Shown: positions 1-6,378 of the stretch, in pieces
Layout of the letters: each line of letters opens with the position of its first letter
Position numbering within the stretch: position 1 is the first letter of the stretch
Notes under the pieces: generated by a model
What the model saw: only the letters and a program-made list of their open reading frames with translations
The model's database searches: none
What the model was told of the DNA's origin: nothing
Assembly (NCBI GenBank): GCA_945827565.1
Contig: CALZNR010000041.1
Coordinates: 1-8,419, forward strand
Direction of reading: 5' to 3'
DNA: 8,419 nt
From: an uncultured Prevotella sp.
Lineage (GTDB): Bacteria; Bacteroidota; Bacteroidia; Bacteroidales; Bacteroidaceae
Translations under genes and position numbers: made by a program

Positions 1-46
1 TACACACTGCATATCGTCGGCAGCGTCAGATGTGTATAAGAGACAG
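1..46 (+). other. Untrimmed Illumina Nextera adapter (non-genomic)
   Basis: Positions 14-46 are the complete 33-nt Nextera Read 1 adapter. It ends with the 19-bp Tn5 mosaic end AGATGTGTATAAGAGACAG at 28-46. Positions 1-5 (TACAC) match the 3' end of the P5 primer, and positions 6-13 (ACTGCATA) fit an 8-nt i5 index; from memory this is index S506/N506. The order P5 end, i5, Read 1 adapter is exactly that of a sequencing library molecule, so genomic sequence starts at 47. Any reading frame starting inside it, with the peptide MCIRDR, is an artefact. Confidence 0.97.
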
Positions 47-215
47 ACTCATATACCACGTCAAACGAGCGTGGGCCGTAGGGTGCACGGGCATTGTCGC
101 CCAGATACAGAAAGTCGTACTGGGGCAGCAGTTGGCGTATGCCATTGAGGATGGTCAGTCCGCCATAGCCAGAATCAAAAATCCCTATGGGTCCGGGAGA
201 GGTGCTCAGATTCAT
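47..215 (-). CDS. murI: Glutamate racemase, N-terminal 56 residues (cut by contig edge)
   Basis: MurI interconverts L- and D-glutamate in the cytoplasm and supplies D-Glu for peptidoglycan stems. Translating leftwards from the ATG at 215-213 gives an N-terminus with [14 protein letters not shown] (residues 10-23), the hallmark Asp-Ser substrate-binding motif of the Asp/Glu racemase family. It is followed by [10 protein letters not shown] (38-47), the second conserved motif. Both catalytic cysteines and the rest of the roughly 270-residue protein lie beyond the contig edge; the frame is open up to the adapter junction. The ATG directly follows the TAA of the upstream ompH gene (216-218) with no spacer. 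GAAGAAG near the 3' end of that gene is the only purine-rich leader, so translational coupling is likely. MurI after ompH is the order I know from Bacteroidota genomes. Confidence 0.93.
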
Positions 216-800
216 TTACTTCTTCAGCGTAGCGGTAACGATGGGCAGCAGGTCAGTGCCCTGTGCAGGGTTGATATACGGACAGGCGTTGCCATCGGTG
301 TTGATGATAAAGGCATAGCCCCTGTCTTCTGCAATGATGCGCAGCAGTTGTGCCATACGTTCGTGCAGAGGTTTCATGGCTTCCTGTTCTGCCTGTTTCA
401 GCAGTCGCAGGCTCTCTTGCTTGAACGTGATGTTACGGTTCATCAGGTCTTCCAGCTCCAGTTGCCTTTTCTGATAGATGGCCTGTGGGAAGTTTGCCTG
501 ACCCTCCAGAAACTCCTCGTACTTATCGTTAAACTCCTGTGCCACGCGCATTGTCTCCTCGTCATACTTGGCTCTCAGCTGTTGCAGCTGGCTCTGCACC
601 TCGGCATATTCAGGCATCAGTTTCACAGCCTGTTCATAGCTGATGTGGCCAAACTTGAGGCCTGCCGTCTGCGGTGCTTCCGCTGGGGCAGAGGTGGTGG
701 CAACCATGGTGGCATCAGGTGCTTTGCTGCTGCTGGCAGTGGTTTGTGCCATCAGGGGCAGGGCAGCCATCCATGCTATCATTGACAAAAGGTGTCTCAT
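216..800 (-). CDS. OmpH/Skp-family periplasmic chaperone, third paralogue (with Ala/Ser/Thr-rich linker)
   Basis: A 194-residue protein starting at the ATG at 800. Residues 1-18 form a signal peptide ending PLMA|Q, so it is exported to the periplasm. Residues 19-47 are an Ala/Ser/Thr/Pro-rich linker absent from the two neighbouring paralogues. The OmpH domain starts at LKFGHISYEQAVKLMPEYAE (48-67), which aligns with the start of the second paralogue. A long charged, Gln/Glu-rich helical stretch (about 65-155) would form the coiled-coil tentacle. The closing strand is GYAFIINTDGNACPYI (161-176). Skp-type proteins are trimeric holdases that carry unfolded outer-membrane proteins to the BAM complex; this role is inferred from family and position. 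The gene lies 63 nt after the second ompH, a strong hairpin ends 12 nt before its start codon, and its stop abuts murI. Family assignment is firm; the client range is unknown. Confidence 0.9.
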   Translation of the reverse strand: MRHLLSMIAWMAALPLMAQTTASSSKAPDATMVATTSAPAEAPQTAGLKFGHISYEQAVKLMPEYAEVQSQLQQLRAKYDEETMRVAQEFNDKYEEFLEGQANFPQAIYQKRQLELEDLMNRNITFKQESLRLLKQAEQEAMKPLHERMAQLLRIIAEDRGYAFIINTDGNACPYINPAQGTDLLPIVTATLKK

Positions 801-812
801 ATAGTAAGTAAA

Positions 813-849
813 AGCCGGCGTGCCGCCACAGTGGACAGCAACACCGGCT
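813..849 (-). promoter_or_regulatory. Stable RNA hairpin with short U-tract between two ompH genes (attenuator or processing site)
   Basis: Read on the - strand, AGCCGGTGT (849-841) pairs with ACGCCGGCT (821-813), including one G-U. After a single bulged T (840), GCTGTC (839-834) pairs with GGCGGC (827-822), including two G-U. This makes a 15-bp stem closing a 6-nt loop (CACTGT). The 3' arm runs straight into TTTT (813-810). The hairpin begins 14 nt after the stop of the second ompH and ends 12 nt before the ATG of the third. That shape is terminator-like, but the U-tract is short and no promoter fits in the remaining 12 nt, so partial termination, attenuation or mRNA stabilisation is more likely than full termination. 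Confidence 0.6.
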
Positions 850-863
850 GGTAATGTTGATGC

Positions 864-1361
864 TTATTTCAGTCCAAGTTGTGTTTTCACTTGTGCGGTC
901 ACGTCGGTGCTCAGGGTAGTGCTGATATAGGGCACACCGCCAGCCACATCCATGATATACACATAGCCGCCGTTTTGTCCCACAGCCTTGATGGCTTCAA
1001 TCACCTTAGAGGTAATGGCTTGCATCTTTTCCTGTGATGCCTTTGCCAGAGCCTGCTGGTTGTCTTGATAGCTCTGCTGTATCTTCTGCTGCATCTCGGT
1101 GAGTTCCTGCTCACGGCGTGTTCTGATGTTTTCGGGCAGTGTCTTGGCATTGTCCTCATAGTCTTTTACCTTCTTGGTAAACTCGTCCTGCATGCCTTTC
1201 AGGTCTGCCTCATATTGCTGCTGCAGGGCATCGATCTCAGTCTTTGCCTTGAGATATTCAGGCATCACCTGAATGATTTCCTGCGCATTCACATGTCCGA
1301 ACTTCTGTGCAAAAACAGCCATGGGGGCACACATCAGAAGCATTAAAAAGAGTTTTTTCAT
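864..1361 (-). CDS. OmpH/Skp-family periplasmic chaperone, second paralogue
   Basis: A 165-residue protein of typical Skp length. Residues 1-18 are a clean signal peptide (MKKLFLMLLMCAPMAVFA|QK). The mature part opens with KFGHVNAQEIIQVMPEY (20-36), the conserved first strand and helix of the OmpH family. A charged, Gln-rich helical region (about 37-125) suited to a coiled-coil tentacle follows, then the closing strand GGYVYIMDVAGGVPYIS (131-147). It would work in the periplasm as a holdase for unfolded outer-membrane proteins on their way to BamA, encoded two genes upstream. The ATG at 1361 has an A-rich leader (AAAACAACAAACA), as is usual in Bacteroidota, rather than a Shine-Dalgarno site. 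It lies 71 nt after the first ompH. Of the three paralogues it is the most canonical in length and layout. Confidence 0.93.
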   Translation of the reverse strand: MKKLFLMLLMCAPMAVFAQKFGHVNAQEIIQVMPEYLKAKTEIDALQQQYEADLKGMQDEFTKKVKDYEDNAKTLPENIRTRREQELTEMQQKIQQSYQDNQQALAKASQEKMQAITSKVIEAIKAVGQNGGYVYIMDVAGGVPYISTTLSTDVTAQVKTQLGLK

Positions 1362-1432
1362 TGTTTGTTGTTTTAAATTATTGATTTTTGTTTGTTGTAA
1401 TTGTCGTGGGTAGTGGTGTCTCTGACGGGCGG

Positions 1433-1999
1433 TTATCTGCCGTAGCCCAGTTTTTGGAGCACTTCGTTGCTGATGTCTGCCTTTGGACTGCCGTAGATGA
1501 TGCCGCTGTTGCCTGTTTTGTCTATCACCATCTGGTAGCCTCTCAGTTCGGCAATGTCTTTCACGGCATTGTATATCTCCTCTTGGATGGGTGTCATCAG
1601 GGCGGTGCGTTTCTTGAACAGTTCGCCTTCAGGACCAAAGTATTTCTTCTTCAGTTCTGCTGCCTCTTTCTCTTTTTCCATGATGGCATCCTGGCGTGCT
1701 TTCTTCTGCTCTTGTGATAAGAACACCACTTCGTTCTGATAGTTCTTGTACATGGTCTGTGCCTCCAGCGTCAGGGCTTCCACCTCTGCCTGCCATTTCT
1801 TTGACACTTGGTTCAGTTGTTCTCCGGCACGCTCATAGGCAGGAACATTCTTCAGGATGTATGCCATGTCGAGCACAGCAAATTTCTGTGCATACGATGA
1901 CAGAGGCAGGAAGAGCATCAGCAGCATAAAGCCGAGGATACGGGTATGCTTCAACCCTTCTTTTATCCCTGTTTTTTCTGTTATTCTCATCGTTCTCAT
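1433..1999 (-). CDS. OmpH/Skp-family periplasmic chaperone, first paralogue
   Basis: A 188-residue protein as started here. The frame stays open upstream to a TTG at 2074, but the added 25 residues are non-hydrophobic and look like translated spacer. The ATG at 1999 has the leader CTAAAAAA, typical for the phylum; the ATG at 1990 is an alternative. The signal peptide has an unusually long N-region (1-20), then the hydrophobic core ILGFMLLMLFLPL (21-33) and cleavage at SSYA|QK (37/38). The OmpH domain begins KFAVLDMAYILKNVPAYERA (39-58). A Lys/Glu-rich helical stretch (about 55-145) follows, then GYQMVIDKTGNSGIIYGSP (154-172). Its arms are more basic than those of the other two copies, as in classical Skp. 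The gene directly follows bamA (100-nt gap), fitting a chaperone delivering substrates to BamA. Confidence 0.9.
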   Translation of the reverse strand: MRTMRITEKTGIKEGLKHTRILGFMLLMLFLPLSSYAQKFAVLDMAYILKNVPAYERAGEQLNQVSKKWQAEVEALTLEAQTMYKNYQNEVVFLSQEQKKARQDAIMEKEKEAAELKKKYFGPEGELFKKRTALMTPIQEEIYNAVKDIAELRGYQMVIDKTGNSGIIYGSPKADISNEVLQKLGYGR

Positions 2000-2037
2000 T
2001 TTTTTAGCGTTTATACGTATGAATCTCTGGTGATGTT

Positions 2038-2063
2038 CCCAGTTCTCCTCTCGGGGAGATGGG
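2038..2063 (-). promoter_or_regulatory. Small hairpin in the bamA-ompH spacer
   Basis: On the - strand CCCA+TCTCC (2063-2055) pairs with GGAGA (2048-2044) and TGGG (2041-2038), with a 2-nt bulge (AC) on the 3' side and a 6-nt loop (CCGAGA). That is 9 bp in total. No U-run follows, so it is not an intrinsic terminator. It could stabilise the bamA 3' end or mark a processing site 38 nt before the ompH start. No promoter of the TTTG / TAnnTTTG type was found on the - strand of this 100-nt spacer. Confidence 0.35.
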
Positions 2064-2099
2064 GTGTAGATCAACCTTTGTTCAGGCGGGGTGTAAGCA

Positions 2100-4781
2100 T
2101 TAGAACTCCTGTCCTAAGATGAAGTGGAAGTTGCTGCCGCCCCTTTTTCCTGTGCCGATGGTGGTGTCGAAACCGTATGCCCAGTCAATACCCATCAAGC
2201 CCACCATAGGCAGGAAGATGCGCACACCCATACCCGCAGAGCGCTTCACCTCGAAGGGGTTGAACTTCTTGGTGTCGCTCCAGGCATTACCAGCCTCCAC
2301 AAAGCCCAGTCCGTAGATGGTGGTGGTGCCCAGCATAAAGGGATAGCGCAGCTCCATGGTGAAGCGGTCGTAGGCGTAACCCTGTGCCTGATAGGGAGTG
2401 AGCGAACCGTTCTCGTAACCTCTCAGTCCGATAGTTTCCTGTGCGTAACCCGTGGAGTAGCCGCTCATACCGTCACCACCCACATAGAAGGTTTCAAAGG
2501 GAGATTTCTTGTATATGTTGTATGAGCCTAACAAACCGAACTCCACCCTTGTCATCAGCACAAAGCACTTGGGACCAGAGGTAAGTGAGTTATAGGTGCG
2601 GGTCTTGAACTTCCATTTGTGGTATTCCACCCAGCGGTATTTCTCTTGCAGTTCTGCCTCGTAGTTGGCAGCGTTGTAGTCATCGGCCATGTGCTCATAG
2701 TCTTTCTTGTCGAAGAGCGACCAAGGTGGTGTGATGGTGAGTGAGGCAAGGAACTCTGAACCCGAGCGTGGGAACAGGGGATTGTCGGTGCTGTTGCGCG
2801 ACAGGTTGATGCCCAGGTTGATGTTGTTACAGTTACCGTTGCTGATGATGAAGTATTTCCAGTCGCGCAGCATGTAGCGCTGATACGACAGTGTGAGCGA
2901 CAGGTTGAAGAAGTCATCGGGCCAGCGCAGGCGTTTTCCCCATCCTACTGAGAAGCCCAGCAACTGCACGTACTTGTCATCGTCAAGATAGCTGTCATAG
3001 TTGTTGTAATAGTTGTTGTAGCTTCCGTAGCCTCCGTAATAGCCGTAGTAGTTGTTCATCCAACTGCTGTTGTAATAGTTGCTGTTCACGTCGGTTTGTT
3101 TGGAGTAGAAGGCACCCACGCTAAATGAGTTGGGCCGTTTTCCGCCAAACCATGGTGCCGAATAACTGATGCTGTACGATTGGTAGTAGGTACCGTTGGT
3201 TTGTGCGCTCAATGCCAGTTGCTCGCCGTCTCCAATGGGCATGATGCCTCGGTGCATCTTGTTCTTTCCGAACAAGTTGCGCATAGAGAAGTTGTTGAGT
3301 TTCAGCGACACGCGACCGATGATACCCGTTTGTCCCCATCCTAAAGAGAACTCCACCTGGTCGTTGGATTTCTGTTCCAGGTTCCAGTTGATATCCACGG
3401 TGCCGTCTTCCATATTGGGTTTTACTTGCGGGTCTATCTTCTCTTGATCAAAGAAGCCCAGGGCTGCAATCTCTCTGACGGAGCGCACCAGCGCGTCTTT
3501 ATTGAAAAGGTCGCCGGGCTTGGTCATCAGTTCGCGTCTCACCACCTCCTCGTACAGGCGGTCGTTGCCATAGATGTTCACATGACTGAGGTGTGCCTGC
3601 GGTCCTTCGGTCACTCGCATCTCCAAGTCGATGGAGTCGCCCACCACATTCACCTCCACGGGGTCGATGTTAGAGAACACGTAGCCGTTGTTCCAGTAGT
3701 AGTTGCCCACGGCATCCTCGTCGCTCTTCAGTCTTTTCTCTATCAGGGTCTGGTTATACACGTCGCCCTTTTTCATCTTCAGCGAGCGGTTCAGGAAGTC
3801 GGTGTTCACCACAGTGTTTCCTGCCCAGCGTATGTTTCTCACGTAGTAGCGTTGTCCCTCTTTCACCTTGATATACAGGTTCACGTGCTTCTCGTCGTGG
3901 TTCCACACACTGTCTGCCAGTATCTCCATGTCGCGGAAGCCCAGTTCGTTGTATTTGTCGATAAGGTTCTGTCGGGCAGTCTTGTAGCGTTCGGCAGTAA
4001 ACTTCTTGGCCTTCATAAACGAGCCTATCTTTCCTGCCTCGTTCATCTTGGTGAGCACTCCTTTTCTGAACAGTCCTCCCTTTATCTTGCTGGTTTTCAA
4101 AAACTCGTTGCCTTCGATGATGATGTGCCTTATCTTCATCTTTCTCTTCTTATCTACATCTACATCCAGAATCACTTGGTTGGTTCCTGTCACATCATCG
4201 CGCTGTGTGATGGTGATTTCGGCGTTTTTGTAGCCTTTTTCCTCAAAGTAGCGTTTGGCAAGGATTTTGGCGCGGTCAATCATGTTGGGGGTTATCTGGC
4301 TGCCCTTCATAATGCCCAGTTTGGCCTCCATGTCTTCACGTTCCGATTTCTTCAGTCCGCTGTAGTTGATGGTGCTTACACGTGGTCGCTGTGTAAGATG
4401 GATGCAGAGATACACCTTGGATCCCACGATAGAGTCGGCTGTAATAGCCACGTTAGAGAAGAGGCCGTGCTTCCAGTAGCGGCGAATGGCTTCAGATATT
4501 TCTGTTCCGGGCACCGAGATGCGTTGTCCCACCTCCAATCCGGAGAGGCCCACCAGCACAAAGTCGTCGTAGCCCTTGATGCCCTGTACGTGGATGCCGC
4601 CAATCTCGCATTGGCGTGGTGTGCCCACATACGATATTTCTGGGTTCACCACCTTTTCTTGTGCTCTGGTGGTTATGGTAAAGAGCGTTGAGAGCATCAC
4701 GGCCAGTAGGATGAGTATTGTCTCTCTTCCGCTCGTCATCATTTTTCTACACATTATTATATATGGAGTATTGTTGCTCAT
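2100..4781 (-). CDS. bamA: Outer membrane protein assembly factor BamA (Omp85)
   Basis: BamA is the central outer-membrane insertase that folds beta-barrel proteins. This 893-residue copy has an N-terminal signal peptide (core about 21-35, cleavage near TTRA|Q, 40/41). Five POTRA domains lie at about 59-133, 134-213, 214-310, 313-394 and 397-471, and a C-terminal 16-strand barrel at about 474-893. The conserved loop-6 motif is present as LRGY (786-789), where proteobacteria have VRGF. The chain ends in a phenylalanine beta-signal (FHFILGQEF). Residues 569-598 are a Tyr/Asn/Gly-rich insert near the start of the barrel. The start is uncertain: the ATG at 4781 gives a long polar N-region, and the ATG at 4742 (residue 14, leader TGTAGAAAA) gives a more ordinary signal peptide. 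It is 47 nt downstream of uppS and followed by three ompH genes, a standard Bacteroidota arrangement. Identity is firm. Confidence 0.97.
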   Translation of the reverse strand: MSNNTPYIIMCRKMMTSGRETILILLAVMLSTLFTITTRAQEKVVNPEISYVGTPRQCEIGGIHVQGIKGYDDFVLVGLSGLEVGQRISVPGTEISEAIRRYWKHGLFSNVAITADSIVGSKVYLCIHLTQRPRVSTINYSGLKKSEREDMEAKLGIMKGSQITPNMIDRAKILAKRYFEEKGYKNAEITITQRDDVTGTNQVILDVDVDKKRKMKIRHIIIEGNEFLKTSKIKGGLFRKGVLTKMNEAGKIGSFMKAKKFTAERYKTARQNLIDKYNELGFRDMEILADSVWNHDEKHVNLYIKVKEGQRYYVRNIRWAGNTVVNTDFLNRSLKMKKGDVYNQTLIEKRLKSDEDAVGNYYWNNGYVFSNIDPVEVNVVGDSIDLEMRVTEGPQAHLSHVNIYGNDRLYEEVVRRELMTKPGDLFNKDALVRSVREIAALGFFDQEKIDPQVKPNMEDGTVDINWNLEQKSNDQVEFSLGWGQTGIIGRVSLKLNNFSMRNLFGKNKMHRGIMPIGDGEQLALSAQTNGTYYQSYSISYSAPWFGGKRPNSFSVGAFYSKQTDVNSNYYNSSWMNNYYGYYGGYGSYNNYYNNYDSYLDDDKYVQLLGFSVGWGKRLRWPDDFFNLSLTLSYQRYMLRDWKYFIISNGNCNNINLGINLSRNSTDNPLFPRSGSEFLASLTITPPWSLFDKKDYEHMADDYNAANYEAELQEKYRWVEYHKWKFKTRTYNSLTSGPKCFVLMTRVEFGLLGSYNIYKKSPFETFYVGGDGMSGYSTGYAQETIGLRGYENGSLTPYQAQGYAYDRFTMELRYPFMLGTTTIYGLGFVEAGNAWSDTKKFNPFEVKRSAGMGVRIFLPMVGLMGIDWAYGFDTTIGTGKRGGSNFHFILGQEF

Positions 4782-4828
4782 CAGTATTTTTTGTCGTCGT
4801 CTTGCCGCATGGGGGCATCTCTGTCCTG

Positions 4829-5587
4829 CTATTTCTTGGCGGTGTTGTGTTGTTCCATTTCTATCTGCGCCTCCGTTTTTCCAAAGCGTCGCTGCCTGCT
4901 GTTGTAGCTGTCAACGGCTTTGTGCAGTTCTTCCTCGTTGAAGTCGGGCCAGTAGGTGTCGCAGAAATAGAGTTCTGAATAGGCTATCTGCCACAGCAGG
5001 TAGTTGGATATCCTCAGTTCGCCTCCAGTGCGTATCAGCAGTTCGGGGTCAGGCATGAAGTTGGTGGCCAGATGTTCAGAGATGGTGTTTTCGGTAATCT
5101 CCTCTGGCTTCATCTCTCCAGTCTGCACCTTGCGTGCTATCTGTTGCATGGCATCGGTGATTTCCCATTTAGAGGAGTAGCTGAGTGCCATTACCATGGT
5201 CATGGTGTCGTTGCCGGCGGTGTGTTCTTCTGTTTCTCTTAGTTTCTGCTGCACGGCTTTAGGCAGTCGTTGTCTGTCGCCAATCACTCTGAAGCGCACG
5301 TTGTTTTTCATAAACACCTCTTCTTCCAGCGATGTGAGCACCAGTCCCATCAGTGCAGCCACCTCATCATCGGGTCGGTTCCAGTTTTCTGTTGAGAAGG
5401 TGTATAGGGTAAGAAACTTCACGCCCATTCGGGTGCATTCTGCTGTAATCTTGCGTGCTGTCTCTACGCCTGCCTGGTGGCCGTAGTTGCGTGGCTTGCC
5501 TTGGGCTTCTGCCCATCTGCCATTACCGTCCATGATGATGGCAATGTGCTTGGGCACGCTGTTTTCTGTGCAGTTTCCGTCGGTCAT
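4829..5587 (-). CDS. uppS: Undecaprenyl diphosphate synthase (isoprenyl transferase)
   Basis: UppS is a cytosolic cis-prenyltransferase that adds eight isopentenyl units to farnesyl diphosphate. The C55 product is the precursor of the lipid carrier used for peptidoglycan and surface glycans. The 252-residue length is normal. Motifs in order: [17 protein letters not shown] (14-30) with catalytic Asp20; GHQAG (36-40); [11 protein letters not shown] (62-72); [10 protein letters not shown] (134-143); [18 protein letters not shown] (183-200) with Arg186, Arg192 and Ser194 for pyrophosphate binding; YSELYF (203-208) with Glu205 for Mg2+. These positions line up with E. coli Asp26, Arg194, Arg200, Ser202 and Glu213. 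SYSSK replaces the common NYGGR; I believe this is usual in Bacteroidota, but have not checked. ATG at 5587 has an A-rich leader. It lies 89 nt after the PorG-like gene and 47 nt before bamA. Confidence 0.97.
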   Translation of the reverse strand: MTDGNCTENSVPKHIAIIMDGNGRWAEAQGKPRNYGHQAGVETARKITAECTRMGVKFLTLYTFSTENWNRPDDEVAALMGLVLTSLEEEVFMKNNVRFRVIGDRQRLPKAVQQKLRETEEHTAGNDTMTMVMALSYSSKWEITDAMQQIARKVQTGEMKPEEITENTISEHLATNFMPDPELLIRTGGELRISNYLLWQIAYSELYFCDTYWPDFNEEELHKAVDSYNSRQRRFGKTEAQIEMEQHNTAKK

Positions 5588-5676
5588 ATTTTCTGTTTTT
5601 TTTGTATGTTTCTTCTCCCCACTGTCAAGAGGGGGCTTGTTTTTGCTTTCTTAACTGGTGTGTTATTCACTCTGCC

Positions 5677-6378
5677 TTACTCCTTATGACAGGTGCGGCA
5701 TTTTGCCCATAGGTCATAGCTCACCGAGGCTCTCAGGGCGGCATAGCAGTCAGTGTTCTTGAATATTCCCGAACTCTTGATGCCGTAGGGGTCTTGCAGT
5801 CCGTCGAGTTTGTCGCTCTGTGTGAAGTGCATGGCCCAATCCACTGTGATGTTCACCCTTGGTGCCACTTTGTATTTGGCTCCCAGTCCTATCACCAAGC
5901 TGCCTGTGGCAACACTCTTCTCGGGTGTTTTGGCTATCACCATTCCCGGTCCCAGCATGATGAAGGGTGTCAGGGGTTTGGCTCCTCTGTACTCCCGTCC
6001 CGTGCCGTAGGGAAAGAAGTTGTATTCAAACATCACGTTCACGTCGGTCAGTGTGGTGGAGAACTCGGGGGCTATCTCGCTGCTCTCTGGATACCATGTG
6101 TTGATGTTTTTCAGTTCGCCCTTCACCTTGCCATGATATATGGTCAGTGCCATGGCCATGCGGGGATTGAACTTGTACTTGCCCAGAACGCCGAAGCAGG
6201 GCTGCATCATCTTGGTTATAGAGCCGCCGTAGTCGCCCTGATAGGCTTGTAGGCCCACACCAGCACCCACTTCGGCGCGGTATTCTGGCTCGTCCTGTGC
6301 CGTGGCTACGGTTGTTTGCAGCAGGGCGGTCAGCAGCAGGGCAAGCAGTTGCAGTGGTCTTATGCCTTTTACTCCCAT
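5677..6378 (-). CDS. porG: PorG-like (DUF6089) outer-membrane beta-barrel protein
   Basis: A 233-residue exported protein. The signal peptide is residues 1-27 (core LQLLALLLTALLQ, cleavage ATA|Q). Next comes YRAEVGAGVGLQAYQGDYGG (32-51), a glycine/aromatic first strand. Alternating amphipathic strands typical of a small 8-stranded barrel follow, for example LTDVNVMFEYNFFPYG and ASVSYDLWAK. In Porphyromonas gingivalis the protein next to uppS and bamA is PorG, a type IX secretion outer-membrane component that works with PorK and PorN; the same position and fold suggest an orthologue. The chosen ATG at 6378 overlaps the 3' end of the lipoprotein gene by 10 bp, so the two are probably translationally coupled; an upstream GTG at 6435 would add 19 polar residues. 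The C-terminus is CRTCHKE, with a Cys-x-x-Cys-His at 227-231. Family call is likely; a secretion role in this organism is inferred. Confidence 0.78.
   Translation of the reverse strand: MGVKGIRPLQLLALLLTALLQTTVATAQDEPEYRAEVGAGVGLQAYQGDYGGSITKMMQPCFGVLGKYKFNPRMAMALTIYHGKVKGELKNINTWYPESSEIAPEFSTTLTDVNVMFEYNFFPYGTGREYRGAKPLTPFIMLGPGMVIAKTPEKSVATGSLVIGLGAKYKVAPRVNITVDWAMHFTQSDKLDGLQDPYGIKSSGIFKNTDCYAALRASVSYDLWAKCRTCHKE

Noticed and set aside
30..785. 251-residue + strand reading frame
   Set aside because: Its start lies inside the Nextera adapter, and the rest is antisense to murI and the third ompH, both of which have clear family motifs.
2010..2023. Palindrome around ATACGTAT in the bamA-ompH spacer
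   Set aside because: Eight perfect bases (14 with a G-T pair), with no promoter nearby for a regulator to act on; too weak to call an operator.
2000..2074. N-terminal extension of the first ompH from a TTG at 2074
   Set aside because: The added 25 residues are polar and precede the signal peptide, they cover the spacer hairpin, and the ATG at 1999 has a typical A-rich leader.
2061..2095. Direct repeat GGGGTGTA at 2061-2068 and 2088-2095
   Set aside because: It is only 8 nt, with no matching flanks and no further copies noticed; chance is sufficient.
3426..4691. 421-residue + strand reading frame
   Set aside because: It is entirely antisense to bamA, has no recognisable domain, and is His/Val/Leu-rich as expected from the reverse complement of the bamA codons.
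5588..5676. Possible terminator (CCCC...GGGG) between the PorG-like gene and uppS
   Set aside because: Only about 4 pairs close a 10-nt loop, no U-tract follows, and uppS needs read-through.
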